From: Pseudomonas sp. K2I15
GTDB lineage: Bacteria; Pseudomonadota; Gammaproteobacteria; Pseudomonadales; Pseudomonadaceae
Direction: 5' to 3'
Assembly (NCBI RefSeq): GCF_002204795.1
Contig: NZ_NIXO01000007.1
Location: forward strand, 88,821 to 152,820
DNA: 64,000 bases
In this document: one piece after another, positions 13,716 to 23,093 of the stretch
Position numbering within the stretch: the first letter of the stretch is position 1
Layout: the number at the start of each line of letters is the position of its first letter
Notes under the pieces: model-generated
What the model saw: only the letters and a program-made list of their open reading frames with translations
Databases searched by the model: none
What the model was told of the DNA's origin: nothing
Program-made: the position numbers and the translations under genes

Positions 13716-16700
13716 TTAGCCGATAGTCATCAGGCTGGCGTTACCACCCGCCGCAGCGGTGTTGACGCTCAACGCCCGCTCGATCACCAGGCGCTCCAGG
13801 GCAATCCCTGTTTCGCCCGAAGACAAGCCGTGAACCCCGACAATCGCCCCACCGCGCTTGGCCACTTGCTGGCAAACCCCGCGCAGTTGGTCGCAATCGC
13901 CATGATGCAGCACGGCATCAAACACGGTTTCATCCTTGGTCCAGTCCGCCACCCGCTTGATCTTCGCCTGAAGATCCTTCGGCAAGCGTGCGAATACGGC
14001 CTTGGTCAATTCAGTGTCCGGCCATACCGCCGAGCTGCCGACTGCCAGCACGGCCGCCAGTTGCGTCAGCAGGTCGCCTTCCACTTCCGCCAGGCACAAC
14101 ACGTGCTCGCGGGGCAGGATGGCGTAGCTGTTGCGCTCGCCGGTCGGGCCGGCCAGTTGGCGAGTGATACCGCTTTGGGATTGCGCCGCGAACTGCACGC
14201 ACAGGGCGCTCAAGTCGCTGAGCTTGTTGCTGTCGGCCCAGGTTTGCAGGGCGCCCAAAGGCTTGCTCATGGCATCCCGCAGGCGAACATCCGGTGCGGC
14301 CAGTGCATCACCGCGGACGAAGGATTGCTCGATAGCATCCGTAGGGCGAGTCGACAGCAGGCGGTACAGATACAGTGGGCCGCCAGCTTTAGGGCCGGTA
14401 CCCGAAAGGCCTTCGCCGCCGAACGGTTGCACGCCGACCACGGCACCCACGATGTTGCGGTTAACGTAGACGTTACCGGCATGGACGTTGTCGATCACCT
14501 TGGCGATGGTCTCGTCGATACGGGTGTGCACGCCCAGGGTCAGGCCATAGCCGGAAGCATTGATCTGCGCGATGAGCTGGTCGATCTCTTTGCGCTTGTA
14601 GCGCACCACGTGCAGCACCGGGCCGAAGATCTCCCGTTGCAGTTCGTCGAAGCTTTCCAGCTCGATCAGGGTTGGCATCACGAACGTGCCGCGCTTGACC
14701 TCTTCGCTATCAGCAATGGCGACCTGGTAAACGTTGCGGCCTTTGTCGCGCATGGCCTGGATGTGTTTCTCGATGCCGGCCTTGGCTTCGGCGTCGATCA
14801 CCGGGCCGATATCCACCGACAGGCGCTCCGGGTTACCGAGGCGGCATTCGGCCATGGCACCTTTAAGCATTTCGATGACACGATCAGCGGAATCTTCCTG
14901 CAAGCACAGTACGCGCAGGGCCGAGCAGCGTTGGCCGGCACTGTCGAAGGCCGAGGACACGACGTCGATCACCACTTGTTCGGTCAGCGCTGAGGAATCG
15001 ACGATCATCGCATTCTGACCACCCGTTTCGGCGATCAGTGGGATCGGACGACCTTGTGCATCCAGGCGACCGGCGACGTTGCGTTGCAGCAAGCGCGCAA
15101 CTTCGGTGGAACCGGTGAACATCACGCCCTTGACGCGCTCATCACCCACCAGGCGGGCACCGACGGTTTCGCCCTGGCCCGGCAGCAGTTGCAGCACGCC
15201 TTGCGGAATCCCGGCTTCCAGCAGCAGGCGCACGGCTTGTGCGGCCACCAATGGCGTTTGCTCGGCAGGCTTGGCCAGTACCGGGTTACCGGCGGCCAGT
15301 GCAGCGGCGACCTGGCCACTGAAGATCGCCAGCGGGAAGTTCCACGGGCTGATGCACACCACCGGGCCCAGTGGGCGGTGGGCGTCGTTGGTGAAATCGT
15401 TACGGGCCTGCACCGCGTAGTAACGCAGGAAGTCCACGGCTTCACGCACTTCGGCGATGGCGTTGGCGAAGGTCTTGCCGGCTTCGCGGGCCAGCAGGCC
15501 CATCAGTGGCTGGATCTCGCCTTCCATCAAGTCGGCGGCACGCTCCAGGATCGCGGCGCGTTCAGCGGGCGGGGTGGCCTGCCAGATCGGCCCAGCGTTC
15601 AAGGCGCACTGGATAGCGTTGTCGACGTCTTCGACAGTCGCTTCCTGCACATGGCCAACCACGTCACGCAGATCGGACGGGTTCAGCACCGGCGCAGCGG
15701 CTTCATTGCTGGAGGCGCAACCGAGCATCGGCGCGGCTTTCCAGTCGTTGTGGGCAGTGGCCAGCAAGGCGCAGGACAACGACGCCAGGCGGTGTTCGTT
15801 GGCCAGGTCGATACCGGCGGAGTTGGCGCGCTCGGCACCATACAGGTCACGCGGCAGCGGGATACGCGGGTGCGGCAGGCCGAAGCCGCCTTCCAGCGTC
15901 GCCATCTGCTCGATGCTGGCCACTGGATCGGCCACCAGCTCCTGGATCGAGATGGATTGGTCGGCGATGCGGTTGACGAACGAAGTGTTGGCGCCGTTTT
16001 CCAGCAGGCGACGCACCAGGTAAGCCAGCAATGTTTCGTGGGTACCGACCGGTGCGTACACGCGGCACGGACGGTTCAGCTTGCCTTCGGAGACCTTGCC
16101 TACAACCTGCTCGTACAGTGGCTCACCCATGCCATGCAGGCATTGGAACTCGTACTGGCCGGGGTAATAGTTCTGACCGGCGATGTGGTAAATCGCCGAC
16201 AGGGTGTGGGCGTTGTGGGTGGCGAACTGTGGGTAGATAACTTCCGGTACCGAGAGCAGCTTGCGTGCGCAGGCAATGTAGGAAACGTCGGTGTACACCT
16301 TGCGGGTGTACACCGGATAGCCTTCCAGCCCTTCGACCTGGGCGCGTTTGATTTCGCTGTCCCAGTACGCGCCTTTCACCAGGCGGATCATCAGGCGATG
16401 GCGGCTGCGGCGGGCCAGGTCGATCACGTAGTCGATCACATACGGGCAACGCTTCTGGTAGGCCTGGATCACGAAACCGATACCGTTCCAGCCAGTCAGT
16501 TGCGGCTCGAAGCACAGGCGTTCCAGCAGGTCCAGCGACAGCTCCAGGCGGTCGGCTTCTTCGGCGTCGATGTTCAGGCCGATGTCGTATTGCTTGGCCA
16601 GCAACGTCAGCGATAACAGGCGCGGGTACAGCTCGTCCATCACGCGCTCGTATTGCGCACGGCTGTAACGCGGGTGCAGTGCCGAGAGCTTGATGGAAAT

Positions 16701-17669
16701 GCCCGGGCCTTCATAAATTCCGCGGCCGTGGGATGCTTTGCCGATCGAGTGGATGGCTTGTTCATACGAGGCCAGGTACTTCTGGGCATCGTGTTCGGTG
16801 AGTGCGGCTTCACCGAGCATGTCGTAGGAGTAACGGAAGCCCTTGGCTTCGAACTTGCTCGCATTGGCCAGGGCTTCGGCGATGGTTTCGCCGGTGACGA
16901 ACTGCTCGCCCATCAGGCGCATGGCCATGTCGACGCCCTTGCGGATCATCGGCTCGCCGCTCTTGCCGATGATGCGGCTCAGGGATGAGGTCAGGCCGGC
17001 TTCGTTGTGGGTGGCGACCAATTTACCGGTCAGCAGCAAACCCCAAGTGGCGGCGTTGACGAACAGCGACGGGCTGTTGCCCAGGTGCGGGTGCCAGTTG
17101 CCGGTGCTGATCTTGTCGCGGATCAGCGCATCGCGGGTGCCCTTGTCCGGGATGCGCAGCAGCGCTTCGGCGAGGCACATCAGCGCTACGCCTTCCTGGG
17201 ACGACAGGGAAAATTCCTGCAGCAGGCCTTGGACGATGCCTGCACGGCCGCCGGCGCTTTTCTGATTGCGCAGTTTCTCGGCGATTGAAGAGGCGAGCTT
17301 GTTGGTGGCCTCGGCCATTGCTGCTGGCAGGCGCGCCTGCTCGATCAGCATCGGTACTACTTCCGGCTCGGGGCGACGGTAAGCGGCGGTGATCGAAGCG
17401 CGCAGTACCGATTGCGGCAGGATGCTCTCGGCGAACTCCAGGAAGCACTGGTGGGCGTGGTCGGTCTGGACCTCGCCGGCTTCTTCCGCATCCTTGCTGC
17501 TCATGCCGTTGAGCTCGGCCAGGGTTGCACCACCCTCGAGTTTCTCCAGGTAATTGAAAATCGCCTGCTTGATCAGCCAGTGCGGCGTGCGATCAATGGA
17601 GCTCGCGGCCGCCTTCAGGCGCTCGCGGGTCGGGTCGTCAAGTTTGACCCCAAGGGTGGTCGTAGCCAT
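13716..17669 (-). CDS. putA: Trifunctional PutA: proline dehydrogenase, P5C dehydrogenase and repressor
   Basis: Converts proline to glutamate in two steps and represses the put genes when proline is absent. With ATG at 17669 (GAGGA seven bases upstream) it has 1317 residues, typical of trifunctional PutA. Residues 1-47 form the ribbon-helix-helix DNA-binding domain (ATTTLGVKLDDPTRERLKAA). The FAD-binding proline dehydrogenase barrel spans about 190-560, including the LVKGAYWDSEIKRAQ segment. The aldehyde dehydrogenase domain follows (about 640-1110) with ETGGQNAMIVD and the catalytic Cys in AGQRCSALRV near 915. A C-terminal ALDH-fold domain closes the protein. It is divergent from putP, and the shared region holds several GTTGCA boxes expected for PutA binding. 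Confidence 0.97.
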   Translation of the reverse strand: MATTTLGVKLDDPTRERLKAAASSIDRTPHWLIKQAIFNYLEKLEGGATLAELNGMSSKDAEEAGEVQTDHAHQCFLEFAESILPQSVLRASITAAYRRPEPEVVPMLIEQARLPAAMAEATNKLASSIAEKLRNQKSAGGRAGIVQGLLQEFSLSSQEGVALMCLAEALLRIPDKGTRDALIRDKISTGNWHPHLGNSPSLFVNAATWGLLLTGKLVATHNEAGLTSSLSRIIGKSGEPMIRKGVDMAMRLMGEQFVTGETIAEALANASKFEAKGFRYSYDMLGEAALTEHDAQKYLASYEQAIHSIGKASHGRGIYEGPGISIKLSALHPRYSRAQYERVMDELYPRLLSLTLLAKQYDIGLNIDAEEADRLELSLDLLERLCFEPQLTGWNGIGFVIQAYQKRCPYVIDYVIDLARRSRHRLMIRLVKGAYWDSEIKRAQVEGLEGYPVYTRKVYTDVSYIACARKLLSVPEVIYPQFATHNAHTLSAIYHIAGQNYYPGQYEFQCLHGMGEPLYEQVVGKVSEGKLNRPCRVYAPVGTHETLLAYLVRRLLENGANTSFVNRIADQSISIQELVADPVASIEQMATLEGGFGLPHPRIPLPRDLYGAERANSAGIDLANEHRLASLSCALLATAHNDWKAAPMLGCASSNEAAAPVLNPSDLRDVVGHVQEATVEDVDNAIQCALNAGPIWQATPPAERAAILERAADLMEGEIQPLMGLLAREAGKTFANAIAEVREAVDFLRYYAVQARNDFTNDAHRPLGPVVCISPWNFPLAIFSGQVAAALAAGNPVLAKPAEQTPLVAAQAVRLLLEAGIPQGVLQLLPGQGETVGARLVGDERVKGVMFTGSTEVARLLQRNVAGRLDAQGRPIPLIAETGGQNAMIVDSSALTEQVVIDVVSSAFDSAGQRCSALRVLCLQEDSADRVIEMLKGAMAECRLGNPERLSVDIGPVIDAEAKAGIEKHIQAMRDKGRNVYQVAIADSEEVKRGTFVMPTLIELESFDELQREIFGPVLHVVRYKRKEIDQLIAQINASGYGLTLGVHTRIDETIAKVIDNVHAGNVYVNRNIVGAVVGVQPFGGEGLSGTGPKAGGPLYLYRLLSTRPTDAIEQSFVRGDALAAPDVRLRDAMSKPLGALQTWADSNKLSDLSALCVQFAAQSQSGITRQLAGPTGERNSYAILPREHVLCLAEVEGDLLTQLAAVLAVGSSAVWPDTELTKAVFARLPKDLQAKIKRVADWTKDETVFDAVLHHGDCDQLRGVCQQVAKRGGAIVGVHGLSSGETGIALERLVIERALSVNTAAAGGNASLMTIG

Positions 17670-18124
17670 CTTTTTATCCTCATGGGTGCCACTACTGCGT
17701 GGCATCAGCTGGCGGCAAGATTAGCTTTGCGCCGAGAGAGGTGCAACCGGGTGCAACCCTTTTTATCCATGATTTTTTTGATGCTGATCGGGAAAATTTA
17801 TCAGTGCAGCCGAATCGGCTGTGCCGTGGTGCAATTGGTTCTGACTTTGGCTGTGCTTGCTCCGAAAAGGAGCAAAAACACGGCGTTTTGCGAAAAACAC
17901 ATCAAGGTGCAACTTATTCTCAAGAAACTGGTTGCACCTTATTTGCTTTGTTGAATAGCATTCGCGCCCAAGGTGCAACCTCCTACGGACGGTTCATCGG
18001 CTGATGGCTTTCCTGGGGAAACGTCAGTCCTAAATGCGCGGCTCCAGGCGTCGTATCCACTTGCGAGTGGGTGGCCGTCCTGACAGGCCGCCGCTACATA
18101 AAAACAAAGCCAGGGCGTAACTCA
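17670..18124. promoter_or_regulatory. putA-putP control region with five GTTGCA boxes
   Basis: A 455-bp region between divergent putA and putP. The hexamer GTTGCA, known as the core of the E. coli PutA operator, occurs here five times in either orientation: 17742-17747 and 17752-17757 (a direct repeat ten bases apart, close to putA), 17908-17913 and 17931-17936, and 17974-17979 (towards putP). The third and fourth form a perfect 10-bp inverted repeat, AAGGTGCAAC (17904-17913) and GTTGCACCTT (17931-17940). The middle of the region is A+T-rich, as expected for promoters. This matches autoregulation of putA and control of putP by PutA; occupancy is inferred. Confidence 0.75.
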
Positions 18125-19609
18125 ATGAGCGTAAGTAATCCTACCCTGATCACGTTTGTGATCTATATCGCTGCCATGGTGCTGATCGGCTTTATGGCCT
18201 ATCGCTCCACCAACAACCTTTCCGACTACATTCTGGGCGGTCGCAGCCTCGGCAGCGTGGTTACAGCGCTCTCGGCAGGCGCCTCGGACATGAGCGGCTG
18301 GTTGCTGATGGGCTTGCCCGGCGCGATCTACATGTCTGGCCTGTCGGAAAGCTGGATCGCCATCGGCCTGATCGTCGGTGCCTACCTGAACTGGCTGTTT
18401 GTAGCCGGCCGCCTGCGGGTGCAGACCGAGCACAACGGCGACGCCCTGACACTGCCGGATTACTTCTCCAGCCGCTTCGAAGATAAAAGCGGCCTGCTGC
18501 GGATCATCTCTGCGGTGGTGATCCTGGTGTTCTTCACCATTTACTGCGCTTCCGGCATCGTGGCCGGTGCCCGCCTGTTTGAAAGCACCTTCGGCATGTC
18601 CTACGAGACTGCGCTGTGGGCCGGTGCTGCAGCGACGATTGCCTACACCTTTGTTGGTGGTTTCTTGGCGGTGAGCTGGACTGACACCGTACAAGCCACG
18701 CTGATGATCTTCGCCCTGATCCTGACGCCGATCATCGTGCTGCTGGCCACCGGTGGCGTCGACACGACTTTCCTGGCAATCGAAGCGCAGAACCCTGACA
18801 ACTTCAACATGCTGAAAAATACCACCTTCATCGGCATCATTTCGCTGATGGGCTGGGGCCTGGGTTACTTCGGCCAGCCGCACATCCTCGCGCGTTTCAT
18901 GGCGGCGGATTCGGTGAAGTCGATTGCCAAGGCGCGCCGCATCTCCATGACCTGGATGATCCTGTGCCTGGGCGGCACCGTGGCGGTGGGCTTCTTCGGT
19001 ATCGCCTACTTTTCGGCGCACCCGGAAGTGGCCGGCCCAGTGACCGAGAACCACGAGCGTGTGTTCATCGAACTGGCCAAGCTGCTGTTTAACCCATGGA
19101 TTGCCGGTGTGTTGCTGTCGGCCATTCTGGCTGCGGTAATGAGCACCCTGAGCTGCCAGTTGCTGGTGTGCTCCAGCGCCCTGACCGAAGACTTCTATAA
19201 AACCTTCCTGCGCAAAAATGCTTCCCAGGTTGAGCTGGTGTGGGTCGGTCGCGCCATGGTGCTGCTGGTGGCGTTGATCGCTATCGCCATGGCCGCCAAC
19301 CCGGAAAACCGCGTGCTGGGCCTGGTGAGCTACGCCTGGGCTGGTTTCGGGGCTGCGTTCGGTCCTGTCGTGCTGATCTCTGTGCTGTGGAAAGGCATGA
19401 CGCGTAATGGCGCACTGGCGGGCATCCTGGTGGGCGCGATCACCGTGATCGTGTGGAAACACTTCAGCTTGTTGGGCCTGTACGAAATCATCCCGGGCTT
19501 CATCTTCGCGAGCCTGGCGATCTACTTCGTGAGCAAGCTGGGCGCGCCGACGGCTGGCATGGTTCAGCGTTTTGATGCGGCCGAGGCGGATTACAACCTC
19601 AACAAGTAA
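18125..19609 (+). CDS. putP: Sodium/proline symporter PutP
   Basis: Inner-membrane Na+/proline symporter of the solute:sodium symporter family that supplies proline to PutA. From ATG 18125 it has 494 residues and about 13 membrane helices. Conserved segments include SDYILGGRSLGSVVTALSAG near residue 40, the SDMSGWLLMGLPG Na+-site region near 55, and GWGLGYFGQPHILARFMA near 250. An in-frame upstream start at 18071 lacks family resemblance and lies in the control region. The gene is divergent from putA and followed by a strong terminator. The C-terminal tail is short and hydrophilic. Confidence 0.97.
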   Translation: MSVSNPTLITFVIYIAAMVLIGFMAYRSTNNLSDYILGGRSLGSVVTALSAGASDMSGWLLMGLPGAIYMSGLSESWIAIGLIVGAYLNWLFVAGRLRVQTEHNGDALTLPDYFSSRFEDKSGLLRIISAVVILVFFTIYCASGIVAGARLFESTFGMSYETALWAGAAATIAYTFVGGFLAVSWTDTVQATLMIFALILTPIIVLLATGGVDTTFLAIEAQNPDNFNMLKNTTFIGIISLMGWGLGYFGQPHILARFMAADSVKSIAKARRISMTWMILCLGGTVAVGFFGIAYFSAHPEVAGPVTENHERVFIELAKLLFNPWIAGVLLSAILAAVMSTLSCQLLVCSSALTEDFYKTFLRKNASQVELVWVGRAMVLLVALIAIAMAANPENRVLGLVSYAWAGFGAAFGPVVLISVLWKGMTRNGALAGILVGAITVIVWKHFSLLGLYEIIPGFIFASLAIYFVSKLGAPTAGMVQRFDAAEADYNLNK

Positions 19610-19640
19610 TCGGCGGGGGCCTGAAGGCCCGCTGAACTGA

Positions 19641-19667
19641 AAACGGCCCGCCTGCGGGCCGTTTTTT
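19641..19667 (+). terminator. Bidirectional intrinsic terminator after putP
   Basis: Stem ACGGCCCGC / GCGGGCCGT with a two- to three-base loop, followed by six T on the plus strand and preceded by a run of A, so it would also act on the convergent DUF2165 gene from the minus strand. Confidence 0.9.
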
Positions 19668-19678
19668 ATGGGCGTGAT

Positions 19679-20173
19679 TCAGTCGCGGTCTGTGTCCGGC
19701 TGATTCAGGAAAATCAATACGCCCAGGATCGCCATGTAAAACTTGAACGCCGCTTCCTGGCCGTTCCACTGATGGGATTGCCACATCAGGAACCACTCGC
19801 CGCCGATCACCATAAAGCCGAAAAACCACACGACAAAACCGAGGGTCAGGCCCGCGACTGCGCATTTCTTTGCGCGGTTGAATTCGGTGCCGGTGGCACG
19901 ACGAGCTCGCCACAACGCCAGCGCGCCTCGTGCCAGCCACACGGCCGTCAGTGCTTCACCCGCAATGATCAGCCAATACGCACCGTGCCATAGCCATGGG
20001 GTGGTGATGGCGCGATACATTGCGGCGTTGCCGGGGAAGGTGGTGTCCATGCTCAGCACATGTTTGACGAAGGCAAAGTTGGAGCCGTAGTCGGTGATGT
20101 TGCTGAAAGCGACGAGGGTGGCGAAGGCTGCCAGGGCAAGGGTCAGGACGATTTTTGCATAGCGGGTGGCCAT
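19679..20173 (-). CDS. DUF2165 family small integral membrane protein
   Basis: A 164-residue protein with four predicted membrane helices (about residues 7-27, 65-85, 108-128 and 145-160). The NITDYGSNFAFVKHVLSMDT segment after helix 1 and the NGQEAAFKFYMAILGVLIFL end are typical of DUF2165 proteins as I remember them. The biochemical function of the family is not known to me. It stands alone, convergent with putP across a shared terminator and divergent from vgrG. The ATG at 20173 begins a typical short positively charged N terminus. Confidence 0.8.
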   Translation of the reverse strand: MATRYAKIVLTLALAAFATLVAFSNITDYGSNFAFVKHVLSMDTTFPGNAAMYRAITTPWLWHGAYWLIIAGEALTAVWLARGALALWRARRATGTEFNRAKKCAVAGLTLGFVVWFFGFMVIGGEWFLMWQSHQWNGQEAAFKFYMAILGVLIFLNQPDTDRD

Positions 20174-20361
20174 GTTTTTTCCATTGTTATTCGGCGTTGG
20201 GGGGCGCTTACGCTAGCACGCTGGCGGTAGGGCTTCGACGCCTGATACATGAAGATTAAAGTGTCTGCCGTGTAGGGATTTACTGATTTGCCGGCAGCGC
20301 ACTCAGTTGGGCAAAAAGCTGGTGCAGAATCGGTCGCCCACTACTTGCAGAGAAACACCGG

Positions 20362-22383
20362 ATGTTCGCTCCTGCCAATCAAAGTGCCTTTACCCTGACC
20401 CTCGACGGTATGCCCAGTGATCTCAAGGTTTTTGAGTTCACGGGCAGCGAAGCCATCAGCGAGCCTTATCGCTTTGACCTTGAACTGGTCAGCGAGCAGC
20501 CGGACCTTGACCTTGAGAGCCTGCTGCACCGTCAGGCCTTCCTGGGCTTTGATGCCCAGGGGCATGGCGTTCACGGCCAAATCTACCGCGTTGCCCAAGG
20601 TGATTCCGGCAGGCGCCTGACTCGCTACCAGATCAGCCTGGTGCCCCGGTTGGCATATCTGCAACACAGCAGTCACCAGCGAATGTTCCAGCACCTGAGC
20701 GTGCCGCAGATCATCAAGCAGGTGTTGGAGGGGCAGGGCATCCACGGGGATGCTTTCGAATTCCGGTTGGGCGGTGTGTATCCCGTGCGCGAGTACTGCG
20801 TGCAGTTCGGTGAAAGCGATTTGGGGTTTATCCAGCGGCTGTGTGCCGAGCAGGGGATTCACTACCATTTTCAGCACAGCCCCGACGGTCACCTGTTGGT
20901 GTTTGGTGATGACCAGGCGGTATTCGCTCAGGGCGAGCAGCCAACCGACTATGCACCGGGCTCCGGAATGGTCGCCGACACGCCGGTGATCAAGCGTTTT
21001 TCGGTGCGCCTGGAGACACGTACGACAGGCGTAAACCTGCGCGATTACGACTTTCGCAAACCGCGTCTGCAGCTGGAAAGCGAAGTGCTGGGTGAGCAGC
21101 TTCCTTCCCTGGAAGATCACGATTATCCCGGACATTTTACTGACCGCCCCCATGGCAAACACTTGGCCCAACGGACCCTTGAGCGGCACCGCCGAGATTA
21201 TCGCCAGGCCCGTGGCAGTGGCGATCAACCGGCGTTGGTCAGTGGTCAGTTTTTCCAGCTGGCAGCGCATCCGCGTGATGAATGGAATGACCTGTGGCTG
21301 GTGACGCATGTCACCCATACCGGCAAGCAGCCGCAAGTGCTCGAAGAGTCTGTGGGCGATGGGGGGCTCCAGGGCTATGGCAACACCTTCGTCGCCACAC
21401 CTTGGGACACTGTGTTTCGACCCACGCTACCGCCGCCACGTACACCGATATCCGGCTACCAAAACGCCGTGGTCACCGGGCCGCAAGGCAGTGAAATCCA
21501 TTGCGACGAATACGGCCGGGTCAAGGTGCAACTGGCCTGGGATCGCGCCGGGGAATACAACGAACACTCCAGCTGCTGGCTGCGGGTAGCCAGCGGCTGG
21601 GCTCACGAGCATTACGGCGCAGTGTTGATCCCGCGGGTGGGCATGGAAGTGCTGGTGGGCTTCGTCGACGGCGACGCTGACACGCCACTGGTGGTCGGCT
21701 GCCTGGCCAACGCGGCGACGCCGGTGCCGCTGGATCTACCGGCCGACAAGACCCGCAGCATCTTCCGTAGCCAGACCAGCCCCGGCGGCGGTGGCTACAA
21801 CGAACTGCGCATCGAGGACCGAAAGGGCGCCGAGGAAATCTACCTGCGTGCCCAGCGCAACTGGACCCAGCATGTACTCCACGACCAGCACGTGCAGGTC
21901 GACAACCAGCGCAACGTGATCGTCAAAGGTCTCGATCGTCACGAGCTTCAGGGCGAAGAACAGCGCACCACCCACGGCAACCGCCTGACCGAACTCAAGC
22001 AGGACGATCACCTGATGATCGCCGGCTCGCAGCAGATGCGTGCCGGAATGACCATTCACATTGGCGCGGGGCAAAGTATCGTTATCGATGCGGGTGCCAG
22101 CGTGACGCTTCAGGCGGGCGGGCAATGGATCAACGTGTCGGCGGGCGGGATTTTCAGCAGTGTTCCTATCCAGCTGGGCGGCGCGCCAGCGGCGGCGGGA
22201 GCGCCGTTGATGCCCGGGCTACAGGAAAAACTGCTGGCGGTAATTCCGGTGCCATTGAGCGCGGTGCAAGTGTCCAGCCTCAAACGCAGCGCGCCCTTTT
22301 GCGAAGAGTGCGAGCGCTGCAAGAATGGCGTGTGTGATACGCCTCTACACCGCAGTGCATCACTGGCCGGGCGTGCCCCATGA
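20362..22383 (+). CDS. vgrG: Type VI secretion tip protein VgrG (orphan)
   Basis: Spike protein that caps the T6SS Hcp tube and delivers effectors. At 673 residues it contains the gp27-like N-terminal region (about 1-360), the gp5-like OB-fold with DEYGRVKVQLAWDR and GMEVLVGFVDGD (about 380-460), and a beta-helical needle region with repeated short strands (about 480-610). There is no evolved catalytic extension; the tail instead has a cysteine cluster, C647, C650, C653 and C658 (CxxCxxCxxxxC), of unknown purpose, perhaps for metal or adaptor binding. The next gene, a DUF4123 adaptor, overlaps by four bases. No other T6SS structural genes are in the window, so this is an orphan vgrG locus that relies on an apparatus encoded elsewhere. 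Confidence 0.95.
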   Translation: MFAPANQSAFTLTLDGMPSDLKVFEFTGSEAISEPYRFDLELVSEQPDLDLESLLHRQAFLGFDAQGHGVHGQIYRVAQGDSGRRLTRYQISLVPRLAYLQHSSHQRMFQHLSVPQIIKQVLEGQGIHGDAFEFRLGGVYPVREYCVQFGESDLGFIQRLCAEQGIHYHFQHSPDGHLLVFGDDQAVFAQGEQPTDYAPGSGMVADTPVIKRFSVRLETRTTGVNLRDYDFRKPRLQLESEVLGEQLPSLEDHDYPGHFTDRPHGKHLAQRTLERHRRDYRQARGSGDQPALVSGQFFQLAAHPRDEWNDLWLVTHVTHTGKQPQVLEESVGDGGLQGYGNTFVATPWDTVFRPTLPPPRTPISGYQNAVVTGPQGSEIHCDEYGRVKVQLAWDRAGEYNEHSSCWLRVASGWAHEHYGAVLIPRVGMEVLVGFVDGDADTPLVVGCLANAATPVPLDLPADKTRSIFRSQTSPGGGGYNELRIEDRKGAEEIYLRAQRNWTQHVLHDQHVQVDNQRNVIVKGLDRHELQGEEQRTTHGNRLTELKQDDHLMIAGSQQMRAGMTIHIGAGQSIVIDAGASVTLQAGGQWINVSAGGIFSSVPIQLGGAPAAAGAPLMPGLQEKLLAVIPVPLSAVQVSSLKRSAPFCEECERCKNGVCDTPLHRSASLAGRAP

Positions 22384-23093
22384 TGTCTCCCGGGCAGTGG
22401 CTTGAGTCTCAACCGTTGCAGGTGGGTGAGCAGTTGTTTGCGGTGTTGGGCAATGGCAGTGACTGCAAGCCGCTTGAAGCGTGGCGTCGTACCGATGGCC
22501 GCGCACTCAGTCCAATCTGGGCGGGTAGCGAGTATGCAGCGTGGGATGAGGTGATGCCCTATGTTGCAGTGGTTGCCGTTGATAGTGCTTTTCTGGAATG
22601 GGCCGCCGAATGTGAAGGTACCGATTGGGGTTGGCTGGCCGTGTCGATCTGTTCTCTGCAAACCGTCGCCGAGCATCTGCGCAGCCTGACCAAGGTGCTA
22701 TTGCCGGAGGGGCAGGCGGTGTTTTTTCGCTTTTGGGATGGTGCCTATACGCTGCCTGTTTTACAGGCGCTTGGGCCTGGGGCGCGGGAGTTGCTCCCTG
22801 TATTCAGCCGCTACTGGATCAATGGTTGCCTGCATGAGGTCGCGGTCACGACGGTGGGAGCGGCAAAACCCAGCCCGTGGTGGCAAGTACCGCCGCAGGT
22901 TCTCCAGCATCTGAGTGACCAATCGAGCGTCACGCTGGTGGACAACCTGCTGCAATGGCTGGAAGAACAGCGCCCGGACCTGCACAGCGCTTTTGCGCCG
23001 GTGACCTTGAAGCACAAGGTCGCACACTTTGTGTGCAGGCCGGACGTCAGCCATCAGGCGCTGGAAGCCTGGTTGACTTCAGAGCTGGGTTGA
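22380..23093 (+). CDS. DUF4123 T6SS effector adaptor
   Basis: A 237-residue protein of the DUF4123 type (Tap/TEC), chaperones that load a cognate effector onto VgrG. Features of the family seen here: an N-terminal alpha/beta fold, with LFAVLGNGSDCKP at the start, YVAVVAVDSAFLEWA in the middle, and the VFFRFWDGAYTLPVLQAL segment near residue 115, close to the FRFYDPRVL-like motif common in DUF4123. Translation is coupled to vgrG (ATGATG overlapping its TGA). In known loci the effector gene follows; here the next DNA on this strand is the remnant of a metY gene on the opposite strand, so the cognate effector and immunity genes are missing or elsewhere. Confidence 0.85.
   Translation: MMSPGQWLESQPLQVGEQLFAVLGNGSDCKPLEAWRRTDGRALSPIWAGSEYAAWDEVMPYVAVVAVDSAFLEWAAECEGTDWGWLAVSICSLQTVAEHLRSLTKVLLPEGQAVFFRFWDGAYTLPVLQALGPGARELLPVFSRYWINGCLHEVAVTTVGAAKPSPWWQVPPQVLQHLSDQSSVTLVDNLLQWLEEQRPDLHSAFAPVTLKHKVAHFVCRPDVSHQALEAWLTSELG

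Noticed and set aside
15054..16616. 520-codon open frame on the plus strand opposite putA
   Set aside because: It mirrors the GC-rich codon pattern of putA and has the typical His/Gln/Val-rich composition of antisense shadows; no family resemblance.
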